NCBI GenBank assembly: GCA_963735455.1
Contig: CAVTKZ010000002.1
Span: 1,054,001-1,118,000, forward strand
Length of the DNA: 64,000 nt
DNA from: Palsa-1033 sp963735455
Lineage (GTDB): Bacteria; Chloroflexota; Limnocylindria; Limnocylindrales; CSP1-4
Reading direction: 5' to 3'
Positions 18,519 to 26,548 of this stretch are shown here, in pieces. The position numbers were made by a program, and so were the translations under genes. The notes beneath the pieces are model-generated. The model was not told where the DNA came from and did not search any database. It worked only from the letters and a program-made list of their open reading frames with translations. How positions within the stretch are numbered: the first letter of the stretch is position 1; every line of letters begins with the position of its first letter.

Positions 18519-19847
18519 ATGAAGACGAACGGCAGCTCCCCGAACGGATTGATCGAGCTCGCGGTGCCGGTTGAGCGCGCCTTCCTGCTGGCGGTTGACA
18601 CCGACAGCGATGACGGCTGGACGGCCGAGGACTCGCTGGCCGAGCTGGCCAGCCTGGCCGTCACGGCCGGGGCCGAGGTCGTTGGTGCCGAGTGGCAGAA
18701 CCGGCGCCACGTCGACCCCAACTGGTACGTCGGCAAGGGCCGCGCCGAGGAGCTCCTGAGCGCCAAGAGCGAGACCGGCTTCGACGTCCTGATCGCCGAC
18801 GACGAGCTGTCGCCGGCCCAGCAGCGGGCTCTGGAGGAGCTGCTCAAGGTCAAGGTGATCGACCGCAGCCGGCTGATCCTCGACATCTTCGCCCTCCACG
18901 CCCAGACCCACGAGGGCCGCCTCCAGGTGGAGCTGGCCCAGCTCGAGTACCAGCTGCCCCGGCTGACCCGGATGTGGACCCACCTGAGCCGGACCGGCGG
19001 CGGGATCGGGACTCGGGGACCGGGCGAGTCGCAGCTGGAGACCGACCGGCGGATCATCCGCGAGCGGATCAAGAAGATGAAGGAGCGGGTCGACCAGGTC
19101 CGCCAGCAGCGGACGACGGCCGCCCGGGCCCGCGACCGGCGCCTCGTGCCCACGGTCGGCATCGTCGGCTACACGAACGCCGGCAAGTCAACCCTGCTCA
19201 ACGCGCTCGTCGGCGAGGAGGTGGCCAGGGCCGAGGACAAGCTCTTCGCGACCCTCGACCCCACCAGCCGCCAGGTTCGCCTGGGCGACGGCCAGGCGGC
19301 GATCATCACCGACACCGTCGGCTTCATCCACAAGCTGCCCCACCAGCTCGTCGATGCCTTCCGAGCGACGCTCGAGGAGGTCAACCGGGCCGACGTCCTG
19401 CTCGAGGTGGTCGACGCCTCGGACCCCCACGCCGAGGAGCACCGGGTCACCGTCCAATCGGTCCTCGACGAGCTGGGCGCCGGCGACAAGCCGCGGGTCG
19501 TGGCCCTCAACAAGGCCGACCTGGTCGACCCGGGCTCGGCCAACCCGGCCCTGCCCGCGCCGATCACCGCCGGCGCGGTCCGGATCAGCGCCACGACCGG
19601 CTACGGCCTCGACGCCCTGCGCCTGGCCCTCGGCTCGCTGATCGGCTCGCTGGGGGTCGCGGTCGATCTCGAGATTCCGTACGCCGCGGGCGAGCTGATC
19701 GCCCGGATCCGCGAGCGGGGCTCGGTCGAGCTCGACTACGTCGGGACGGGCGTCCGCGTCCGGGGCCGGGTCGCCCCGGCGCTGGCCGGCGAGCTCGAGG
19801 CGGTCGCCGCAGCCGCCGGCCTGCTCGAGGAGCCGGCCAACGCCTGA
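18519..19847 (+). CDS. hflX: HflX, ribosome-associated GTPase
   Basis: A 442-residue HflX. The N-terminal domain carries WYVGKGRAEEL and the HflX signature around LDIFALHAQTHEGRLQVELA and GGIGTRGPGESQLETDRR. The G domain has GYTNAGKST (G1), DTVGFIHKLP (G3), and NKAD (G4). HflX splits stalled 70S ribosomes and is often next to miaA, as here. The start ATG is eight bases after the miaA stop; a TATCCT hexamer nine bases upstream could give it an extra promoter. Confidence 0.95.
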   Translation: MKTNGSSPNGLIELAVPVERAFLLAVDTDSDDGWTAEDSLAELASLAVTAGAEVVGAEWQNRRHVDPNWYVGKGRAEELLSAKSETGFDVLIADDELSPAQQRALEELLKVKVIDRSRLILDIFALHAQTHEGRLQVELAQLEYQLPRLTRMWTHLSRTGGGIGTRGPGESQLETDRRIIRERIKKMKERVDQVRQQRTTAARARDRRLVPTVGIVGYTNAGKSTLLNALVGEEVARAEDKLFATLDPTSRQVRLGDGQAAIITDTVGFIHKLPHQLVDAFRATLEEVNRADVLLEVVDASDPHAEEHRVTVQSVLDELGAGDKPRVVALNKADLVDPGSANPALPAPITAGAVRISATTGYGLDALRLALGSLIGSLGVAVDLEIPYAAGELIARIRERGSVELDYVGTGVRVRGRVAPALAGELEAVAAAAGLLEEPANA

Positions 19848-20395
19848 GTCCGTCCGGCTCGCCGGCGAGCTGGCCCTGGCCGACGGGACGCAGCTGACCT
19901 GGTCGGTCGCCGATGGCAGCCGTGGGCGACGCTGGCGAGCGGTCTCGATCGGGCCCCGGGGAATCACGCACGTCCTCCTGCTCGAGGTCGATCGCGCCGG
20001 CCGGGCAAGCCGGCTCGAGCTGACGACGCCGGCCGGCCTGCTGACCCTCCATCCCTCGCCGGATCAATCCGAGATCCACGGCAACGTGGTGCCCACGGCG
20101 GGGGAGGGGGTCCGGCCGCTGGCGTTTGCCTGGGGCCCGGAGCACGAGCTCGAGGTGGTCGGCCGGCCGCTGGCAACGGCCGTCGCCATGCATCGGCGGC
20201 GGGCCGCCGTCAAGGTCGGCCAGGGCGGCGACCTCGAGGTCCTGTCGATCGATCCGGAGCTACGGATCGCGGCCGCCCGGCGTCGAATTCGACCGCCTCA
20301 GCGAGGATCGCTGGCGGGTCGGGACGATAGAGCTCGAGATCGACCCCGACGGGCTGCCGATCGGGGGCCGGCGCTGGCCCCTGGAGGCCGACTGA
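19848..20395 (+). pseudogene. Broken coding sequence of unknown function downstream of hflX
   Basis: Directly after the hflX stop a long frame reads as a sensible protein (ESVRLAGELALADGTQLTW ... GDLEVLSIDPELRIAAA). It then needs one C removed near 20277 to continue as GVEFDRLSEDRWRVGTIELE to a TGA. No ATG, GTG or TTG precedes the coherent part; the first in-frame GTG is ~80 codons inside. Codon third positions are strongly G/C throughout, so it looks coding. Either the start region also carries an error or the gene is decaying. No family is recognised. Confidence 0.45.
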
Positions 20396-20443
20396 ATCGT
20401 TTCCTGCGGGCAACAAAAGTACCGGTGCGTCCGGACAAAGTCC

Positions 20444-20540
20444 TGTGGATGGGGCGTGGACAACGTGCTTGGGAACCACCGCCGAGCTTTGAAACTCGTG
20501 GATAAGCGCCTTCTCGACTGCCCGCGTTCCGGGGTACAGT
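20444..20540 (+). promoter_or_regulatory. Upstream array of intergenic element, copy 1
   Basis: Ordered motifs: TGTGG at 20444, GTGGACAA at 20456-20463, TTGAAACTCGTGGATAAG at 20489-20506, and a -10-like TACAGT at 20535-20540. The gap from GATAAG to TACAGT is 28 bases, as in the other two copies. The complements TTGTCCACG and TTATCCACG each differ at one position from 9-mers bound by DnaA, but the factor is unknown. Confidence 0.55.
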
Positions 20541-20544
20541 CGCC

Positions 20545-20649
20545 CTTGCCCGGAGGGGCCAACGGATCGGAGCCTTGAGGCTGCAGGTGCTTGCATCGGC
20601 GGACTCGGAGCCGGCCCAGAGGTTCCTTCGGGCGCTTCGTTGTGCCCGG
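20545..20649 (+). ncRNA. Candidate structured RNA, intergenic element core, copy 1
   Basis: A 105-nt core starting four bases after the -10-like TACAGT. It shares with copies 2 and 3 the blocks CTTGCCCGGAGGGGCCAAC, GGTGCTTGCAT, GGAC, GGTTCCT and a 3' hairpin CGGGC-10nt-GCCCG. The first block can fold as TTG-CCC, loop GGAG, GGG-(C)-CAA. Between the blocks the sequence differs but keeps pairing ability: AGCC-TTGA-GGCT here versus TTTC-GTA-GAAG in the others. Two length differences disrupt any shared reading frame. It ends 26 bases before the flavin monooxygenase ATG, so it could be a leader. I cannot match it to a known RNA class. Confidence 0.55.
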
Positions 20650-20675
20650 CAGGCCTGGTCCGCGGAGGGGCGAGC

Positions 20676-22148
20676 ATGGCGCTGACCGAGCACCAGGTGC
20701 TGATCGTCGGCGGCGGTCCGACCGGGCTGATGCTGGCCGGCGAGCTGGCCCTGGCCGGCGTCGACGTCGCGGTGATCGAGCGGCGTGTCAGCGAGGAGCT
20801 GGCCGGCCGGCGGGCAGGCGGCCTCCACGCGCGAACGATCGAGGTCCTCGACCAGCGCGGGATCGCCGAGCGCTTCGTGGCCGAGGGCCAGGTCCTCCAG
20901 GTCGTCGGCTTCAACATGGTCCGGCTGGACATCAGCGACCTTCCCACCCGCCACAACTATGGCCTCGCGCTCACCCAGAACCGGATCGAGCGGATCCTGG
21001 CCGAGTGGGTCCAGGAGCTGGGCGTGCCGATCGAGCGTGGCCAGGAGGTGGCTGGTTTCGCCCAGGACGACGCCGGCGTCGACGTCGCCCTCGCCGACGG
21101 TCGCTCGCTCCGGGCGGAGTACCTCGTCGGCTGCGACGGCGGCCGGAGCCTGGTCCGCAAGACGGCCGGCATCGACTTCCCCGGCTCGGATCCGACGACG
21201 AGCTGGCTGATCGCCGAAGCCCGGGTCGCCGAGGAGCCGCAATGGGGCTTCCGCCAGGATGCGACCGGCGTCCACGCGATCGCCCGTCTCGAGGAACCAG
21301 GCCAGGCCGGTATCGTGCTGGTCGAGCGGCAGGTCGGGGCCGGCGGCGAACCGTCGCTGGACGAGGTGCGCGCGGCGCTCATCGCCGTCTACGGGACCGA
21401 CTACGGGATCCACGACCCCACCTTGCTCTCGCGATTCACCGACGCGACCCGGCAGGCCGCCGCCTACCGCGACCGACGCGTGCTGCTCGCCGGCGACGCC
21501 GCTCACGTGCACCCACCGATTGGCGGACAAGGCCTCAACATCGGCGTCCAGGACGCGGTCAACCTGGGCTGGAAGCTGGCCGAGGTGGTCAAGCGGACAG
21601 CCCCCGAGACCCTCCTCGATACGTACCAGGCCGAGCGCCACCCGGTCGCGGCCCGCGTCCTGCGGACCACGATGGCCCAGGTCGCCCTGCGTCGGACCGA
21701 TGACCGGACCAAGGCCCTGGGCGAGATCGTGGCCGAGCTTCTCGCGATGGACGAGCCGCGCAAGCGGATTGCCGCGGAGCTGTCCGGCCTGGACATCCAC
21801 TACGACCTGGGCGACGGGCATCGGCTGCTCGGGCGGCGAATGCCCGACCTCGACCTCGTTACGGCCGACGGCCCGTCGCGGGTCTTCAGCCTGCTCCACG
21901 CTGGCCGGCCGCTGCTCCTCAACCTGGGTGAGCCCGGCGGGGTCGAGATCGGTCCATGGGCTGATCGGGTTCAGCTGGTCGACGCCACGACCCCCGGTCC
22001 GTGGGAGCTCCCGGTGCTCGGGCCGGTAGCGGCGCCCACGGCCGTGCTGGTTCGTCCTGACGGCCACGTCACGTGGGTCGCTGAGCCGTCTCAGATCGGG
22101 CTGCAGGAGGCGCTGACGACCTGGTTCGGACCAAGGACCGCGGTCTAA
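20676..22148 (+). CDS. FAD-dependent aromatic-type monooxygenase
   Basis: A 490-residue class A flavoprotein monooxygenase of the PheA/TfdB/RdmE type. The FAD-binding GGGPTGLMLAGELALAG is near the N-terminus, followed by the DG motif LVGCDGGRSLVRK and the GD motif LLAGDAAHVHPPIGGQGLN. The C-terminal ~100 residues form the thioredoxin-like domain common in this subgroup. Such enzymes hydroxylate phenols or polyketides with NAD(P)H and O2; the substrate here is unknown. GGAGGGG precedes the ATG. The gene is bracketed by copies 1 and 2 of the intergenic element. Confidence 0.88.
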   Translation: MALTEHQVLIVGGGPTGLMLAGELALAGVDVAVIERRVSEELAGRRAGGLHARTIEVLDQRGIAERFVAEGQVLQVVGFNMVRLDISDLPTRHNYGLALTQNRIERILAEWVQELGVPIERGQEVAGFAQDDAGVDVALADGRSLRAEYLVGCDGGRSLVRKTAGIDFPGSDPTTSWLIAEARVAEEPQWGFRQDATGVHAIARLEEPGQAGIVLVERQVGAGGEPSLDEVRAALIAVYGTDYGIHDPTLLSRFTDATRQAAAYRDRRVLLAGDAAHVHPPIGGQGLNIGVQDAVNLGWKLAEVVKRTAPETLLDTYQAERHPVAARVLRTTMAQVALRRTDDRTKALGEIVAELLAMDEPRKRIAAELSGLDIHYDLGDGHRLLGRRMPDLDLVTADGPSRVFSLLHAGRPLLLNLGEPGGVEIGPWADRVQLVDATTPGPWELPVLGPVAAPTAVLVRPDGHVTWVAEPSQIGLQEALTTWFGPRTAV

Positions 22149-22170
22149 TTGCCCGCGACCGACCCGTTGT

Positions 22171-22266
22171 TGTGGGCGGGCCGTGGACAACTCGGCCGGA
22201 ATCAGCGACCAAGATTGAATCTCGTTGATAAGTACGTATCGGGCGGGCCAGGGGCGGACGTACAGT
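22171..22266 (+). promoter_or_regulatory. Upstream array of intergenic element, copy 2
   Basis: Same order as copy 1: TGTGG at 22171, GTGGACAA at 22183-22190, TTGAATCTCGTTGATAAG at 22215-22232, then exactly 28 bases to TACAGT at 22261-22266. The second 9-mer complement is TTATCAACG, a weaker match to a DnaA-type box. Confidence 0.55.
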
Positions 22267-22270
22267 AGGT

Positions 22271-22377
22271 CTTGCCCGGAGGGGCCAACCGACCGAGATT
22301 TCGTAGAAGCCGGTGCTTGCATTGGTGGACGCGAGGTAGCGGACGAGTGGTTCCTACGGGCGTTTTGCTGTGCCCGG
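22271..22377 (+). ncRNA. Candidate structured RNA, intergenic element core, copy 2
   Basis: A 107-nt core, nearly identical to copy 3 and diverged from copy 1 outside the conserved blocks. The 3' hairpin has arms CGGGC and GCCCG with loop GTTTTGCTGT. This copy sits between two convergent genes and ends one base before the stop codon of the antisense NHL-repeat gene. It therefore cannot be a leader for a downstream plus-strand gene, which argues for a free-standing RNA or a terminal element. Confidence 0.55.
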
Positions 22378-22378
22378 G

Positions 22379-23479
22379 CTAGCTCTTCGGAAGCGCATAG
22401 GCGCGAACGTCCGGCCAGCCCGTCCCGTCGTTGCCCTCGCGGGCGAAGTAGAGCGTGTCGTCGGAGGGCGACAGGGCCAGCGACTCGCCACCCATCGTCC
22501 AGCCCCGCACGACGTGACCGTCGGGCGCCAACTCCCAGGTCCCCAGGCTCTGGCCCGGCGGGTTCGAGTCGGCGATGCACACGAAGATGTTCCCAGCCTG
22601 ATCGACGGCTACGCCTTGCGGGTCACCGACCACCGGGTAGGGGAACCTGGTCATCTCCGTGCCGGCTGGGTCGTACTTGATGATCCCGCCCGGGGAACCC
22701 TGCCCACCGAACGAGACGTACAGGTTGCCCGACTTGTCGAGCGCGCCGAAGGCCGGCAGGACGTCCTGGCCGCCGATCGTATGCAGGAGCTTGCCGTTCG
22801 CGTCGAAGACCTGGACATCGTTGCGATCGCCGTCGATCGCGTAGACGACCTTGCCATCGGTGACGACGCCGCCAACCTGGGAGAACTGGCCGTCGCCGCT
22901 GCCAAACGTGCCCCACGCCCGGACGAAGTTGTGGTTGGCGTCGAACTGCTCGATCCGGTAGTTGCCGACATCGCCGACATAGAAGCCGCCGTCAGGCCGG
23001 AACGCGATCGTGCCCAGCGGATCGGGATTGGGCGCATTGTCGGTCAGCTTGATCTGGCCATTGCCACTTCCGGGCGTCCCCCACGACCCGACGTACTTCC
23101 CGGCGCTGGACAGGATCCAGAACCGGCCTTCGTAGGCGGCCGAGACCCAGATGTTGCCGGTCTTCGGATCGACCGCCGGCCACCACGTGGACGGCTTGTC
23201 GGCGGTCACCGGCCCGCCCTTCTGCCACTTCAGGGCCAGCGTGCCCAGGCTCGGGGCCGGGGCTTGACTCGGCGCCGGGCTGGGGGTCGCGGCCGGAGTG
23301 GGAGCGACGCCCGGACCGGTAGCCGCCACGGTCGGCAAGGCGGTGCCGCCGGGTGCGGACGGCGCGACCGGCGTCGGCGTCGCGCTGGCACCCGAGCAGG
23401 CTCCGAGGAGCAGGGCCAGGCCCACGGCGGCGGCGACTGGTCGACGTGGGTGAGCGTGTGGTTGCGACTGGCGATCCAT
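22379..23479 (-). CDS. NHL-repeat beta-propeller lipoprotein
   Basis: A 366-residue lipoprotein: MDRQSQPHAHPRRP, a hydrophobic stretch, lipobox LLGAC, a Thr/Pro/Ala-rich linker of ~60 residues and a six-bladed propeller of NHL-type repeats (FYVGDVGNYRIEQFDANH, VVYAIDGDRNDVQVFDANG, LYVSFGGQGSPGGIIKYD). NHL propellers bind proteins or carbohydrates, or act as hydrolases; no catalytic residues can be assigned. An ATG 30 bases upstream with GGAG is an alternative start. It and the next gene are transcribed in the same direction and may act together at the cell surface. Confidence 0.8.
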   Translation of the reverse strand: MDRQSQPHAHPRRPVAAAVGLALLLGACSGASATPTPVAPSAPGGTALPTVAATGPGVAPTPAATPSPAPSQAPAPSLGTLALKWQKGGPVTADKPSTWWPAVDPKTGNIWVSAAYEGRFWILSSAGKYVGSWGTPGSGNGQIKLTDNAPNPDPLGTIAFRPDGGFYVGDVGNYRIEQFDANHNFVRAWGTFGSGDGQFSQVGGVVTDGKVVYAIDGDRNDVQVFDANGKLLHTIGGQDVLPAFGALDKSGNLYVSFGGQGSPGGIIKYDPAGTEMTRFPYPVVGDPQGVAVDQAGNIFVCIADSNPPGQSLGTWELAPDGHVVRGWTMGGESLALSPSDDTLYFAREGNDGTGWPDVRAYALPKS

Positions 23480-23592
23480 GGGAAGTGGGCTCCTCCAGGG
23501 CGTGGTCATCGTGGCATCTCCGAGGGCGGCCCGATGTGGGCTATGGGGTAGATGTCGCGGGACTCGACTCGGTTGGCGGAATCTGCAGGCGC

Positions 23593-24789
23593 TCATGGCG
23601 CGGCCGCGCCGATCGCATCGAGCTCGCCGAGGTTCGTGGCCACCAGGACCAGCCCGTCGACGACAACCGGGGCAAAGGGCACGCCCCGGATGGCCGTCCG
23701 CCACAGCTCGGCGCCCGTCGCGGCATCGATCGCCAGGACGAAGCCGCCGTTGCTCGCGACGAAGGCGGTTTCGCCGACGACCGCGGGCAGGGCCTCGATC
23801 GGGCCGGGCGCCTTCAGGCGCCAGGACACGACACCAGTCGCCGGATCGAGCCCGACGACCGTGGCGTCCTCGCTGACCACGATCGCCCGCCCGGCGCCGA
23901 GGGTCGGCGTGTAGACCGGGGTGGCCTGCGGGCTGCTGTAGCGCCACAGCTCATGGCCGGTGGCAAGATCGAGGGCGAGGACGTGGTGGTCGGAGGCAGC
24001 GACGCCATCAAGGCCCGTGGCCAGATACACCCGGCCGGGGGCGATCGACGGGGTGCCGATCGAGCCCCGGATGCCGGTATCGGTCCGCCAGGCGATGCTG
24101 CCATCGTCGATCCGCACGGCGATCACGCTCCCGCCGTCAAGGCCGACGACCGCGACGCCGTTCGCTGCGGCCACCGAGCGGGTGACCGGGGCGCCGACCT
24201 GGCGCGACCAGCGGGTCGCTCCGGTTCGGGGATCGAGGGCGGTGACGGTCCCGATCGTCGACGCGCTAATCAGCACCGACCCGGCGACCGCGGGCGAACC
24301 TGGCACCGGCCCGAGGTCGTCCCTGGCCCAGGCCGGCGCCCCGCTCAGGGCATCGAGGGCGTGGACGCCCTTGGCCGTCCCCAGGATGACGAGGCCATCG
24401 ACGATCGTCGGCGATGAGCCGACCGCCTGGCCGATGTCAACCTTCCAATGCTGGGCTCCGCCCGATCGACCCAGGGCGACCAGGGTTCCCTGGAGGGTCA
24501 CGACGTAGATCAGCTGGCCGGCGACCGCGACCGACGACTCCATCGGCTCGCCGGCGTTGAACCGCCAGGCAATGACCGGCGAGCCGGATGGGCCTGGACC
24601 GGGCATCACCCCGCTCCGAGCTCCGTCGCCCCGGTAGGTCGCCACGTCGGCCGCCGGCGCCGGTGACGGCGCGAGCGTCGGATCCGGGGTGGGCGAGATT
24701 GCCGGGGACGAGGTGCCTCCGGGCGATGCCCCGCAGGCCGCGACCAGGGCCGCGATGAGCGTTCCGAGGGCGACTTGCTTGACCCGCAT
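23593..24789 (-). CDS. PQQ-like beta-propeller repeat lipoprotein
   Basis: A 398-residue lipoprotein with lipobox LVAAC and a Pro/Thr/Ser linker, then repeats of the PQQ-propeller type: GTLVALGRSGGAQHW, GVHALDALSGAPAW, GTVTALDPRTGATRW, VVGLDPATGVVSW, VLAIDAATGAELW. These repeats resemble BamB-like scaffolds and quinoprotein propellers, but the cofactor residues of dehydrogenases are not evident. It is most likely a binding or scaffold protein on the outer face of the membrane. It lies 113 bases upstream of the NHL lipoprotein on the same strand. Confidence 0.85.
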   Translation of the reverse strand: MRVKQVALGTLIAALVAACGASPGGTSSPAISPTPDPTLAPSPAPAADVATYRGDGARSGVMPGPGPSGSPVIAWRFNAGEPMESSVAVAGQLIYVVTLQGTLVALGRSGGAQHWKVDIGQAVGSSPTIVDGLVILGTAKGVHALDALSGAPAWARDDLGPVPGSPAVAGSVLISASTIGTVTALDPRTGATRWSRQVGAPVTRSVAAANGVAVVGLDGGSVIAVRIDDGSIAWRTDTGIRGSIGTPSIAPGRVYLATGLDGVAASDHHVLALDLATGHELWRYSSPQATPVYTPTLGAGRAIVVSEDATVVGLDPATGVVSWRLKAPGPIEALPAVVGETAFVASNGGFVLAIDAATGAELWRTAIRGVPFAPVVVDGLVLVATNLGELDAIGAAAP

Positions 24790-24858
24790 GACTGGACTCC
24801 GCTCGAGGCTCCAACATCGGTGAGATGTCGGCCGGACCTCGCCGGTTGGTCTCGGGTT

Positions 24859-25527
24859 CTAGCGAGCCGGGTCGCGGTCCTCCAGCTCCCAGGCATGGTC
24901 GATCACGTGATGGGCGGTCCGCCGGACGAGGAACTGGATCGGCCAGGACCGCGCCGGCTTGCCCTCGGCGTTGTAGGCCCGGATCGCGTCGAGGTACGCC
25001 AGGCGATGGGCCTTCAGGCCGTCCGGGGTGAGGACGACCTCGATCGGCGTGCGGACCTCGACCTTGCGCGAGAACTGCTCCGGCTCGTTGTAGTAGACGT
25101 GGCGGACGATCTGGTCGCGACTGCGACCGGCGCTGCGTGGCCCGGGCAGGAGGTCCGCCGAGGCTCGGGCCCCGACCTCGTCGAAGTACGCCCAGGCGGC
25201 CCGTAGGAGGTCGAGCCGCCGTTCGAGCGCCTCGGGCGCGAGGACCTCGCCCTCGATCTGCGACGGTACGTGGGCGATCCCCCAGAAGTCGGTCGAGCTC
25301 GAGCCGGGGACCCGTTCGATCACGTCCACTTCGCGGGCCCGCTCGAACTCGCGCCCCAGGCCGGCCCGCTCGGCGACCGCGGCGTAGCGCGGCACGTACA
25401 CCGACAAGCGCTGCAGGGCGTCCTGTTCCGACGTGCCCCAGCGATCGAGGCCCGGCCAGTCCAGGGCGCCGGCGACGACCCGCCGTTTCTTGCCGATCTC
25501 GAGGACAACTCGCAGCTTCTCGGTCAA
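24859..25527 (-). CDS. Unknown family, possibly DinB-like, paralogue of the gene at 31764
   Basis: A 222-residue protein that aligns along its whole length with the gene at 31764-32439. Shared segments are GKK(R/K)RVVA, DWPG(L/W)DR, PRYA, RDRIIRHV or RDQIVRHV, and the C-terminal H-x3-DHAWE-x1-EDRD. The histidines and acidic pattern recall DinB-like four-helix bundles, but this is a guess. The paralogue's N-terminus fixes the start at a TTG whose TGA overlap (TTGA) would end an upstream gene. The frame stays open upstream into a YjbR-like fragment; without the correction near 25560 the two read as one 275-residue protein. Confidence 0.6.
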   Translation of the reverse strand: MTEKLRVVLEIGKKRRVVAGALDWPGLDRWGTSEQDALQRLSVYVPRYAAVAERAGLGREFERAREVDVIERVPGSSSTDFWGIAHVPSQIEGEVLAPEALERRLDLLRAAWAYFDEVGARASADLLPGPRSAGRSRDQIVRHVYYNEPEQFSRKVEVRTPIEVVLTPDGLKAHRLAYLDAIRAYNAEGKPARSWPIQFLVRRTAHHVIDHAWELEDRDPAR

Positions 25528-25668
25528 TTGACTGGGCTCTGGAAGAGGAAGACGTTCGTGGTCCAGCTTGGCGACCCGCTCGCCCCACGGGAAGTCCTCG
25601 GTGACGCCCGGGTATCCGCCGGCCGCCTCGGTCAGCCTGGCCGCGATCGGGTGCCGTGGGCCACTCAT
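25524..25668 (-). pseudogene. MmcQ/YjbR-like N-terminal fragment
   Basis: The start MSGPRHPIAARLTEAA and the motif GVTEDFPWGERVAKL are typical of the N-terminus of MmcQ/YjbR (CyaY-fold) proteins. Removing one C near 25560 continues it as TNVFLFQSPVN and stops at a TGA overlapping the next gene's TTG. That gives only ~47 residues of a usual ~115, so the gene is truncated. TACGCT eight bases before the ATG suggests a leaderless promoter that now serves the downstream unknown gene. Confidence 0.4.
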
Positions 25669-25730
25669 TGCCGGAAAGCGTAGCAACTAGAGCTCGCCGG
25701 CGGCGATATCCACGCCCTGGTCCGGGCGGG

Positions 25731-25827
25731 TGTGGGCGGAGGGTGGACAAGCAGCGTCAATTCGGCCCGCGAATCTCGAAACTCGTGGATAAGCCCGTAT
25801 CGGCAGTGGGGGAGGGCGGGGTACATT
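25731..25827 (+). promoter_or_regulatory. Upstream array of intergenic element, copy 3
   Basis: TGTGG at 25731, GTGGACAA at 25743-25750, TCGAAACTCGTGGATAAG at 25776-25793, a 28-base gap, and TACATT at 25822-25827. Order and spacing are those of copies 1 and 2. Confidence 0.55.
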
Positions 25828-25831
25828 ACGT

Positions 25832-25938
25832 CTTGCCCGGAGGGGCCAACCGACCGAGATTTCGTAGAAGCCGGTGCTTGCATTGGTGGACGCGAGGTAG
25901 CGGACGAGTGGTTCCTACGGGCGTTTTCTTGTGCCCGG
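25832..25938 (+). ncRNA. Candidate structured RNA, intergenic element core, copy 3
   Basis: The 107-nt core is identical to copy 2 for roughly its first 95 bases and keeps the 3' hairpin CGGGC/GCCCG with loop GTTTTCTTGT. The next gene on this strand begins 96 bases further on; that gap has no other feature I recognise. The near identity of copies 2 and 3 against the older divergence from copy 1 suggests a recent duplication or gene conversion. Confidence 0.55.
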
Positions 25939-26033
25939 CAGACCTCTTGACGCCCGTTCGCGAGGCGCTCAGAGTCGGAGCAGCAGCGCCGAAGAACTCC
26001 TGTCCGGGTAGCGGCGCTCGAGGGGTGGCGACG

Positions 26034-26465
26034 ATGGCGGACGTGCCGGATCGATCGAGCCTGCATCGGCCGGGCTACGGCCGGCTGGCCATCGCGGGCT
26101 TCCTGCTGGCACTGCAGGGCCTCGGGGCTGCCGCTTCCCTCAGCCTGTTCGCGCTCGGCGCCGCGCCTGGCGCGCAGGCGATCTTCGGTTTCGCGGGCCC
26201 GGCGATCGTGATCTTCCTGGTCGAGCTGCCCCTGGCGATCCTCATCCTGGTTGGCGGCGCCAGCCTGTGGCTGGGCCGGTCGTTGCTCGTCGGGGTGGGC
26301 GCGACGGTCGCCTGGATTGCGCTCTCGATCGTGATCGGGCTCGCCGGCGGTGGCTTCTATGCGCTGATCGTGGAAGCCGGATTGCTCGTGCTGATCCTCT
26401 CGGGCGCTTGGGCTCGTCGCGGTCCGGCTGGCATGTCCGGCGAGCTGCTCCTTCACGGCCGATAG
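26034..26465 (+). CDS. Small multi-pass membrane protein of unknown function
   Basis: A 143-residue protein with four predicted membrane helices: LAIAGFLLALQGLGAAASL, GFAGPAIVIFLVELPLAILI, LVGVGATVAWIALSIVIGLA, and FYALIVEAGLLVLILSGAWA. The N-terminus (MADVPDRSSLHRPGYGR) is hydrophilic. GAGGGGTGG precedes the ATG at suitable distance. It lies downstream of copy 3 of the intergenic element. No family is recognised and no polar residues within the helices suggest a transport role. Confidence 0.65.
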   Translation: MADVPDRSSLHRPGYGRLAIAGFLLALQGLGAAASLSLFALGAAPGAQAIFGFAGPAIVIFLVELPLAILILVGGASLWLGRSLLVGVGATVAWIALSIVIGLAGGGFYALIVEAGLLVLILSGAWARRGPAGMSGELLLHGR

Positions 26466-26548
26466 CGCGCCCGCAAACGGGGCAGGGGAGCCGGCTCAGC
26501 GGCGCGCCCGGCGGGCCAGCAGCTCAGCGGTCGTCAGGTTCTGCCACT

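Noticed and set aside
24859..25686. A single YjbR plus unknown-domain fusion protein
   Set aside because: The paralogue at 31764 starts where the TTG start lies here, and a +1 correction ends the YjbR part at a TTGA overlap, so two genes are more likely.
20444..25938. Insertion sequence or integron attC interpretation of the three repeats
   Set aside because: No transposase or integrase, no target duplications, and the core boundaries fit a promoter plus RNA. The cassette idea is kept only as a weak possibility.
22225..25950. Short open frames through copies 2 and 3 of the intergenic element sharing a peptide CPEGPTDRDFVEAGACIGG
   Set aside because: Copy 1 shifts frame by two bases in the middle of the core and changes the peptide, while conserved blocks and stems are kept. 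RNA-level conservation explains it better.
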